This document shows positions 58,122-64,000 of a stretch of DNA of 64,000 bases, piece after piece. The translations under genes and the position numbers were made by a program. This stretch comes from Streptomyces sp. JH34 (GTDB taxonomy: Bacteria > Actinomycetota > Actinomycetes > Streptomycetales > Streptomycetaceae): assembly GCF_029428875.1 (NCBI RefSeq), contig NZ_JAJSOO010000001.1, positions 3,038,001 to 3,102,000 on the forward strand, given 5' to 3'. Each line of letters starts with the position of its first letter. Within the stretch, counting starts at the first letter, position 1. Below the pieces are notes generated by a model. That model saw only the letters and a list, made by a program, of their open reading frames with translations, made no database searches and had not been told where the DNA came from.

Positions 58122-58909
58122 GGGGTACACCAACGTCTTTGTGATCTCCACCACCTGACGAACAATCATGAAGTCGGATGAGCGGTGATCTTCATACTCG
58201 AAGCGGCCGAGCGGTTACGAGACGTGACATCTCGCGCCGTTATCGCTGGTCAAAGGCCGATGGCTTTATCAATCGACGGCACGTACAAGCAAATTGGCGG
58301 TGGACACCGGTCAGGTGGTATGGGGGGCCGCTTCAGACGGAGGCCACCCGGACGAGGGGCGCCCGGTACCGATGTGGACATTGCGCGCGCATTCACGATC
58401 TTCCGGACGGACCGACGGCCGGGCGGGCGGACGCTCCGACGGGACGACAGGGGTCGGCCACGGACCCCGGCCCGCTCCACCCCCACTCAGCACGGCATCG
58501 CCGGGCCGGCGCCGGACGGATCACCGCAGGACCTCGACGGGCGGCCATGGAATCGGACATGACTCGCCAATAGGTCACACCGTCCGCGATCCACGGCAGG
58601 TCGCGCACGGCACGCGGCGCGCGGTCGCGCGGTTGCCTCTCACAGGAGAGCCACACTGTGACCTGCGTCACCCCATGGATGCTCCAAGACAAGCGGGCTT
58701 GGCCAACCGTGTGAACAGATGGTAAGCGACGGGCAATTCGGACCTATTGAAAGAACGCCGTGATCACAGCGGTGCAGAAGCATGACCGTTTTGCCCCTTA
58801 GGGCGTCAATAAGGGCCCGGAATAAGCGGATTCGCTGATTCCGAACGTAACTGTGTCGCAACACACGTTTCTTGATGGGACCCCTACAGCCCTGATAGCG
58901 CTAGTACTC
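58122..58909. other. Long intergenic region between nuoA and the NlpC/P60 gene
   Basis: I find no gene. Frames open on either strand here (up to about 140 codons) lack codon bias and ribosome sites. The left part (58150-58310) is relatively AT-rich. The right part (58730-58909) is the likely leader of the peptidase gene; its main element is a 10-bp stem with one mismatch (58819-58828 with 58833-58842, loop GATT). A smaller GCCC/GGGC stem lies around 58793-58804. I tested the leader for the ydaO c-di-AMP riboswitch pattern and did not find it. Confidence 0.55.
58658..58671. promoter_or_regulatory. Candidate Crp site 2
   Basis: GTGACCTGCGTCAC fits GTG-N6-GNCAC and is a near-perfect palindrome (GTGAC/GTCAC). 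It is about 240 bp upstream of the NlpC/P60 start. Crp of Streptomyces controls germination and cell-wall genes, which suits the peptidase side. Confidence 0.5.
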
Positions 58910-59746
58910 ATGTCCCACACCGCTCACATACCCAGCCACCGGAAGCCCCGCCGAAGCGCCTCGAAGACGGCGCTGCGGGCAGGAGTTGCCGGTGGCGTCC
59001 TCAGCACCATCGCGGTCGCGGGTGCCGCCGGTCCGGCTCAGGCCGAGCCGGTGACCCAGACCATCGAGATGCCCACCATCACGGCCGGGCTCTCCACTTC
59101 CGTCGCCGCGTCCGCGCAGGCGACCCAGGCCGTCGCTCTCGACCTCGAGACGCAGGCCGCCGAGGACGCCGCAGCGGCCACCGCCGCCAAGACCGCAAAG
59201 AAGACGAAGGCCGAGGCCGTTCGCAAGGCGGAGGCCAAGAAGAAGGCCGAAGCAGCCGCCGAGGCCAAGGCGGAGGAGGCCGCCGCGCGCGCCTCCCGTT
59301 CCGCCGAGCGCACCACGCTCAGCGCGTCCACCGGTTCCTCCGACTCGTCCTCCTCCTCGTCCTCGTCCTCCTCCTCGTCCTCGAGCGCCACCGGGTCCGC
59401 CGCGTCCGTCGTCGCGTTCGCGCAGTCCCAGGTCGGCGACGCCTACGTCTCCGGCGGCACCGGCCCGAACTCGTGGGACTGCTCGGGTCTCGTCCAGGCC
59501 GCCTTCCGCACGGTGGGTGTCGACCTGCCGCGTGTCTCGCAGAGCCAGTCGACGGCCGGCACCCAGGTCTCGCTCGACAACCTCCAGCCCGGCGACATCC
59601 TGTACTGGGGCGGCGCGGGCAGCGCCTACCACGTCGGGATCTACGTCGGCGGCGGCCAGTTCGTCGGCGCGCAGAACTCCAGCACCGGCGTCGTGCAGAA
59701 GTCCCTGGACTACGACCCGCCGTCGGGCGCCGTCCGCGTTCTCTGA
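58910..59746 (+). CDS. Secreted NlpC/P60 cell-wall peptidase
   Basis: 278 residues. Signal peptide: basic start (HRKPRRSASK), hydrophobic core to about 45, cleavage after AQA (GPAQAEPVTQ). A coiled-coil Ala/Lys/Glu segment (about 80-135) and a run of about 15 serines form a linker. The C-terminal NlpC/P60 domain has catalytic Cys in SWDCSGLVQAAFRTVG and His in AYHVGIYVGGGQFVGA. It cuts peptide stems of peptidoglycan outside the cell. ATG 58910 lacks a clear ribosome site; a start at 58853 would put 19 residues before the signal. Confidence 0.9.
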   Translation: MSHTAHIPSHRKPRRSASKTALRAGVAGGVLSTIAVAGAAGPAQAEPVTQTIEMPTITAGLSTSVAASAQATQAVALDLETQAAEDAAAATAAKTAKKTKAEAVRKAEAKKKAEAAAEAKAEEAAARASRSAERTTLSASTGSSDSSSSSSSSSSSSSSATGSAASVVAFAQSQVGDAYVSGGTGPNSWDCSGLVQAAFRTVGVDLPRVSQSQSTAGTQVSLDNLQPGDILYWGGAGSAYHVGIYVGGGQFVGAQNSSTGVVQKSLDYDPPSGAVRVL

Positions 59747-59772
59747 TTCACAAGCACGCCTGAACACGACCG

Positions 59773-59807
59773 CGGGCCGTCACTCCACCGTTCGGAGTGA
59801 CGGCCCG
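59773..59807. terminator. Bidirectional terminator, peptidase / mannosyltransferase
   Basis: A perfect 14-bp stem (59773-59786 with 59794-59807), 7-nt loop, 26 nt past the peptidase stop and abutting the stop of the convergent gene at 59808. It serves both. Confidence 0.75.
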
Positions 59808-61313
59808 TCATCGTGCGGTGGGCGCGTCCTCATCCACGGCTTCCACCGAGACCGCCCCAATGGCCGCCCCCTCCGGACGGGGCTCTTCCGGCACGTGTCC
59901 GCGTGTGGCTCCGGCCCCGTCCCCGCGCAGGAGCAGCACGCCCGCGACGCACACCAGGGCCGCCAGCACGAAGCCGTACGGAGGGGTGGAGCCCGAGGGC
60001 TGGGTCTCGTACACGAGTGCGGCCGAGAGCACGGTCACCGCGCCCAGGGCCCGGCCGCCGCTCGCGGTGGCGGCGATCACCGCCGTCGCCCACAGCAGGT
60101 ACCAGGGCTGCACCATCGGCGAGAGCGCGACCAGGGCCAGCAGCGCGAGGCCCAGGGCGCGCACGGGTTCCGTGCGTCCGGTCGTCGCGTGCCACGCGAG
60201 ACGTGCGATCAGCACCAGTGCGATCAGCAGGCCGAGGTTCTGCACGGCCGACTTGACCGGGTCCGGGTCGGTCCCGGCCAGCAGGCGCAGGAGTTCCCCC
60301 AGGCCCAGGCCGAGGTCGCTGCTGAGGGACAGTGCGGTGTGGATGCGCCCGGCGACGCCCTGCGTCCCGATCCAGCCGAAGCCGGTGCCGCCGAGGAACG
60401 TCACGCCGACGACGACCGCCACGGCGACCAGCCCGGGGGCCAGCAGTCCCTTCGCCACCCGCCGCACCACCGGGCCGCCGGCGGCCCTGCCCACCACGAC
60501 ACCGACGAACAGCAGTGCCACCGCCGCGGGTGACTTCACCATCATGGCGAGCCCTATGAGCGCCGCCCCGGTGATCCACCTCCCACGCAGGGCGAACAGC
60601 ACGCCCGCCAGCATGAGGCCGGTCATCAGCCCGTCGTTGTGGACGCCGCCGACGACGTGGATGAGCAGCAGCGGGTTCAGCGCCCCGAGCCACAGGGCGG
60701 CGCTCTCGCTGCGGCCGTGCTCCCGGGCGAGGTTCCGCAGGGCCCACACGATCAGCACGAGCGCGCACAGGGCGATCAGGCGCATCCCCAGCACGGCGGG
60801 CACGAGGGTGCCGCCGGTCGCCCACGCGACGCCGCGTGCGAGGAGGAGGAAGAACGGGCCGTACGGGGCCGGGGTGTCGGTCCAGTGGCCGCCGACACTG
60901 GCCGCGGCGTCGCCGCCCGGCCCGTCGGGGTCGAGGACGGACGGTCCCACGCTGTAGACGTCGTGTCCTTCGAGGACCATCGCACCCTGCGCGATGTAGC
61001 TGTAGACGTCGGCGCTGTACAGCGGGGGCGCGAGGACCAGCGGCGCCGTCCACCATCCGAGGGTGACGAGGGTGTCGCGCACGGAGGCTCCGGCCCTCCC
61101 GTACAGCCACCAGGCGACGACGAGCACCGTCAGCCCGCCGTAGGCCAGTGCGTAGCCCGCGGCTCTCACCGCGGGGCCGTGGGACACCCACAGGCCCCAC
61201 GGGTCGTGGGCCGGAAGCGTGCCGACGGCCCAGCCGCCCAGCGCGACCGCCACCGACCCGGCAGCGCCGAGTCGTCGGAAACCGCCGGTGGTCCATGTGC
61301 CTGTTGCCCCCAT
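59808..61313 (-). CDS. MptB-like polyprenyl-phosphomannose-dependent mannosyltransferase
   Basis: 501 residues with about 12 hydrophobic helices of the GT-C fold. Early acidic motif LYSADVYSYIAQGAMVLEGHDVYSVGP (Asp catalytic candidate), then APYGPFFLLLARG, LNPLLLIHVVGGVHNDGLM and MVQPWYLLWA. This is the pattern of actinobacterial alpha-1,6-mannosyltransferases (MptB), which build lipomannan-like glycans on the outer face from polyprenyl-phosphate mannose. ATG 61313. The exact glycan in streptomycetes is not known. Confidence 0.8.
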   Translation of the reverse strand: MGATGTWTTGGFRRLGAAGSVAVALGGWAVGTLPAHDPWGLWVSHGPAVRAAGYALAYGGLTVLVVAWWLYGRAGASVRDTLVTLGWWTAPLVLAPPLYSADVYSYIAQGAMVLEGHDVYSVGPSVLDPDGPGGDAAASVGGHWTDTPAPYGPFFLLLARGVAWATGGTLVPAVLGMRLIALCALVLIVWALRNLAREHGRSESAALWLGALNPLLLIHVVGGVHNDGLMTGLMLAGVLFALRGRWITGAALIGLAMMVKSPAAVALLFVGVVVGRAAGGPVVRRVAKGLLAPGLVAVAVVVGVTFLGGTGFGWIGTQGVAGRIHTALSLSSDLGLGLGELLRLLAGTDPDPVKSAVQNLGLLIALVLIARLAWHATTGRTEPVRALGLALLALVALSPMVQPWYLLWATAVIAATASGGRALGAVTVLSAALVYETQPSGSTPPYGFVLAALVCVAGVLLLRGDGAGATRGHVPEEPRPEGAAIGAVSVEAVDEDAPTAR

Positions 61314-61364
61314 GGGCCGAACCTATCGCAGGGCGGACCGGCGGCGACCGGGGCCCGGGGTCTC

Positions 61365-61408
61365 CTCCGGGCCCGTCCGCTCAGGCCTCCGGGCCCGTCC
61401 GCTCAGGC
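61365..61408. repeat. Exact 22-bp tandem duplication at the reductase 3' end
   Basis: Units 61365-61386 and 61387-61408 are identical. The second contains the reductase stop codon (TGA, 61403-61405 on the minus strand); the first lies just beyond it. A simple slippage duplication; 22 is not a multiple of three but the copy beyond the stop has no coding effect. Confidence 0.85.
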
Positions 61409-62686
61409 CTTCGGGGCGACCTTGGAGAGGCCGTTGATGATGCGGTCCATGGCGTCGCCGCCCGTCGGGTCGGTGAGGTTGGCGAGCATCTTCAGCGTGA
61501 ACTTCATCAGGACGGGGTGGGTCAGACCGCGCTGGGTGGCGATCTTCATGACCTTCGGGTTCCCGATCATCTTCACGAAGGCGCGGCCCAGCGTGTAGTA
61601 GCCGCCGTAGGTGTCCTTGAGGATCTTCGGGTAGTGCTGCAGGGCCAGTTCCCGCTGGGCCGGGGTCGCGCGGGCGTGCGCCTGCACGATGACGTCCGCG
61701 GCGATCTGGCCCGACTCCATGGCGTAGGCGATGCCCTCGCCGTTGAACGGGTTGACGAGCCCGCCCGCGTCACCGACGAGCAGCAGGCCCTTGGTGTAGT
61801 GCGGCTGGCGGTTGAACGCCATCGGGAGCGCGGCCCCGCGGATCGGCGTCGTCATGTTCTCGGGCGTGTAGCCCCAGTCCTCCGGCATGGAGGCGCACCA
61901 GGCCTTGAGTACCTCGCGCCAGTCGAGCTCCTTGAAGGCCGCCGAGGAGTTGAGGATGCCGAGACCGACGTTGGACGTGCCGTCGCCCATGCCGAAGATC
62001 CAGCCGTAGCCCGGCAGCAGGCGGTCCTCGGCGCCGCGGCGGTCCCACAGCTCCAGCCAGGACTCCAGGTAGTCGTCGTCGTGGCGGGGCGAGGTGAAGT
62101 AGGTGCGGACCGCGACACCCATCGGCCGGTCCTCCCGGCGGTGCAGGCCCATGTTGAGGGACAGCCGGGTGGAGTTGCCGTCGGCGGCGACCACGAGCGG
62201 GGCGTGGAAGGTGACCGGGGTCTTCTCCTCGCCGAGCTTGGCGTGGACGCCGGTGATGCGGCCGGTGCGCTCGTCCTTGACCGGTTCCCCGACGTTGCAG
62301 CGCTCGTACAGCCGCGCGCCCGCCTTCTGCGCGTTCCGGGCCAGCTGCTCGTCGAAGTCGTCGCGCTTGCGGACCAGACCGTAGTCCGGGTACGAGGCGA
62401 GATCCGGCCAGTCCAGCTGGAGGCGGACGCCGCCGCCGATGATGCGCAGGCCCTTGTTGCGCAGCCAGCCGGCCTCTTCGGAGATGTCGATGCCCATGGA
62501 GACGAGCTGCTTGGTGGCGCGCGGGGTCAGACCGTCGCCGCAGACCTTCTCACGCGGGAAGGCCGTCTTCTCCAGGAGGAGGACGTCGAGTCCGGCCTTC
62601 GCGAGGTAGTACGCGGTCGTGGAGCCGGCTGGGCCCGCTCCGACGACGATCACGTCCGCGCTGTGTTCGGAGAGGGGCTCGGTCAC
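61403..62686 (-). CDS. Geranylgeranyl-reductase-family flavoprotein, probable menaquinone reductase (MenJ-like)
   Basis: 427 residues. FAD motif DVIVVGAGPAGSTTAYYLAKAG near 10-31, the family motif KVCGDGLTPRAT, and the GD motif LLVGDAGGLVNPFNGEGIAYAMESG near 300. The family saturates isoprenoid double bonds. In mycobacteria MenJ, encoded near menG and a polyprenyl synthase, reduces one bond of menaquinone-9; streptomycetes make MK-9 with several reduced units, so this assignment fits. GTG 62686 has GGGAG about 9 nt upstream; an ATG-free frame continues to 62731. Confidence 0.8.
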   Translation of the reverse strand: MTEPLSEHSADVIVVGAGPAGSTTAYYLAKAGLDVLLLEKTAFPREKVCGDGLTPRATKQLVSMGIDISEEAGWLRNKGLRIIGGGVRLQLDWPDLASYPDYGLVRKRDDFDEQLARNAQKAGARLYERCNVGEPVKDERTGRITGVHAKLGEEKTPVTFHAPLVVAADGNSTRLSLNMGLHRREDRPMGVAVRTYFTSPRHDDDYLESWLELWDRRGAEDRLLPGYGWIFGMGDGTSNVGLGILNSSAAFKELDWREVLKAWCASMPEDWGYTPENMTTPIRGAALPMAFNRQPHYTKGLLLVGDAGGLVNPFNGEGIAYAMESGQIAADVIVQAHARATPAQRELALQHYPKILKDTYGGYYTLGRAFVKMIGNPKVMKIATQRGLTHPVLMKFTLKMLANLTDPTGGDAMDRIINGLSKVAPKA

Positions 62687-62783
62687 GGTCGGATCTCCCG
62701 AAGACTCGAATTCGCGTGCCGCGCGGCACATGTCGCGTGCAGTCTATGGGTGCCTGCTGATCAACCTCCGGAAGGGCTCCCCG

Positions 62784-63302
62784 ATGACGCACGCACCTGG
62801 CTCGACCCCGTCCGTACATCTGCGCGTCCCCACCGACGAGGACGCCCTGGCCTGGTACCGGGTGTTCGACGATCCGGAGGTCATGGAGTTCCACGGCGGC
62901 CGCAGGGCGGAGTACTCCGTGTACGAGGAGTTGACCGCCCGCCAGCGCCGGCACGACGCCGAGCTCGGCCACTGTCTGTGGACGGTGCTCGACGACACCG
63001 GCTCGGTGCTCGGCTTCACGGGCGCCCAGCCGTGGCCGCACGCGTCGTTCGGCCCGGTGGGCGAGGTCGAGATCGGCTGGCGGCTGGGCAGGGCCTCCTG
63101 GGGGCAGGGGTACGCGACGGCCGCCGCACGCGCCACGCTGGAGCGGACGAGGGCGCTCGGCCTGCGGGAGGTCGTGGCGATGATCGACGTGCGGAACGCC
63201 CGCTCGGTGGCGGTCGCCGTGCGACTGGGCATGCGCCGGGCCGAGACGTACACGAGCCCGGTGACGAAGCAGGAGGCGTACTGCTTCCGGCTGGAGCTCT
63301 GA
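62784..63302 (+). CDS. GNAT-family N-acetyltransferase (RimJ-like)
   Basis: 172 residues. Acetyl-CoA loop GWRLGRASWGQGYATAAARATLE (about 95-117) and NARSVAVAVRLGMRR near the end are the GNAT motifs A and B; PEVMEFHGGRR early in the protein is typical of the RimJ/RimL-like clade. ATG 62784 with GGAAGGG about 8 nt upstream. Target unknown. Sits between the two oppositely oriented quinone genes. Confidence 0.88.
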   Translation: MTHAPGSTPSVHLRVPTDEDALAWYRVFDDPEVMEFHGGRRAEYSVYEELTARQRRHDAELGHCLWTVLDDTGSVLGFTGAQPWPHASFGPVGEVEIGWRLGRASWGQGYATAAARATLERTRALGLREVVAMIDVRNARSVAVAVRLGMRRAETYTSPVTKQEAYCFRLEL

Positions 63303-63314
63303 TCCCCGGCGGGG

Positions 63315-64000
63315 TCAGGCGCGCACGCCCCGGTGGAGTGCCACCACTCCACCGGTGAGGTTGCGCCAGGCCACGTCCGACCAGCCGGCCTTCTGCAGCA
63401 GCGTCGCCAGGCCGGCCTGGTCGGGCCAGGCGCGGATCGACTCGGCGAGGTAGACGTAGGCGTCGGGGTTGGACGACACCGCGCGCGCCACCGGGGGCAG
63501 CGCCCGCATCAGGTACTCGGTGTAGACGGTCCGGAAGGGCGTCCACGTCGGCTGGGAGAACTCGCAGATCACGACCCGGCCGCCGCGCCTGGTGACCCGG
63601 TACAGCTCGCTCAGCGCGGCACCGGTGTCCTGGATGTTGCGCAGCCCGAAGGAGATCGTGACCGCGTCGAAGGTCTCGTCCTTGAAGGGGAGCCTCATGC
63701 CGTCGCCCGCGGTGAACGGCATCCACGGGTGGCGCTTCTTGCCGACCCTGAGCATGCCGATCGAGAAGTCGCAGGGCACCACGTAGGCACCGGCCCGGGC
63801 GAACGGCTGCGAGGAGGTGGCCGTGCCGGCCGCGAGGTCGAGGATCTTCTGCGCCGGGCGCGCGTCGACGGCCCGGGCGACCTCCTTGCGCCACAGCCGC
63901 GCCTGTCCGAGCGACAGCACGTCGTTGGTGAGGTCGTAGTTCGCCGCCACGTCGTCGAACATCGAGGCGACTTCGTGCGGCTGCTTGTCCAGGGATGCTC
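63315..64000 (-). CDS. menG: Demethylmenaquinone methyltransferase (5' end beyond window)
   Basis: At least 228 residues in the window, starting ...[25 protein letters not shown], which matches the N-terminus of actinobacterial MenG/UbiE; only a few residues should be missing past 64000. SAM motif [17 protein letters not shown], then FDFSIGML-like and SFGLRNIQD motifs diagnostic of UbiE/MenG. It methylates demethylmenaquinone, the last ring step of menaquinone synthesis. An internal ATG at 63962 is too late for the family. Confidence 0.93.
   Translation of the reverse strand, partial: ASLDKQPHEVASMFDDVAANYDLTNDVLSLGQARLWRKEVARAVDARPAQKILDLAAGTATSSQPFARAGAYVVPCDFSIGMLRVGKKRHPWMPFTAGDGMRLPFKDETFDAVTISFGLRNIQDTGAALSELYRVTRRGGRVVICEFSQPTWTPFRTVYTEYLMRALPPVARAVSSNPDAYVYLAESIRAWPDQAGLATLLQKAGWSDVAWRNLTGGVVALHRGVRA

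Noticed and set aside
58178..58573. Small plus-strand open frames in the nuoA-peptidase gap, possibly transposase remnants
   Set aside because: Arg/Gly-rich products with no motif, poor codon bias, no ribosome site and no terminal inverted repeats.
58700..58909. ydaO-type c-di-AMP riboswitch upstream of the NlpC/P60 gene
   Set aside because: Suggested by the gene type, but the conserved internal-loop sequences of that RNA family could not be found in this leader.

Overview
The window is very GC-rich (strong G/C bias at third codon positions, many GTG and a few TTG starts, dense same-strand gene runs with 1-8 nt overlaps). Its gene content is that of a Streptomyces chromosome core: two complex I (nuo) loci, korAB, an actinobacterial menaquinone set, an MptB-like glycosyltransferase, and two-component genes with the 'putative sensor' domain. 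The layout resembles what I recall of the S. coelicolor nuo region; no search was run.

Left flank (1-4.3 kb): the end of an unknown gene, a small lipoprotein, a gene-poor stretch with an apparent frame-shifted coding remnant, tRNA-Tyr with an intrinsic terminator, a YajQ-family protein, and a minus-strand envelope/stress group (GlsB/YeaQ-like, YccF, HtpX, and an MscL channel with a C-terminal zinc-ribbon-like tail). Block 2 (4.3-14.5 kb, minus strand): a partial second complex I operon, nuoA2-B2-C2-H2-I2-J2-K2-L2-M2-N2, with no nuoD, E, F or G. Several of its soluble-side subunits carry long low-complexity tails, and membrane-arm residues that are normally conserved are changed.

Block 3 (14.7-21.8 kb, plus strand): two paralogous sensor kinases sharing a roughly 297-bp identical stretch, one NarL-type response regulator, and korAB (2-oxoacid:ferredoxin oxidoreductase). 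Block 4 (21.7-39.8 kb): accessory metabolism and regulation. It holds a divergent HxlR/QorB pair with a candidate operator, RarD, an FAD monooxygenase, a HEAT-like protein, a VOC protein, a HAD phosphatase, TetR, an ABC exporter, a LolA-like protein, a polyprenyl diphosphate synthase, a POT peptide transporter with a CocE-type hydrolase, fumarylacetoacetase, a GPP34 protein and a Uma2-type protein.

Block 5 (39.8-58.9 kb, minus strand): recQ and a complete 14-gene nuoA-N operon, nearly every junction overlapping. Upstream of nuoA lie a Rex-like operator and two sites matching the Streptomyces Crp consensus. Block 6 (58.9-64 kb): a secreted NlpC/P60 peptidase, an MptB-like mannosyltransferase, a menaquinone-reductase-like flavoprotein, a GNAT acetyltransferase, and menG, cut by the right edge.

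Read together, the window is a respiratory locus. Polyprenyl synthase, MenG and the MenJ-like reductase would make and tailor menaquinone. The 14-subunit complex I would feed it from NADH under redox control. KorAB with the input-module-free second complex may be a ferredoxin-side branch; that last step is inference.
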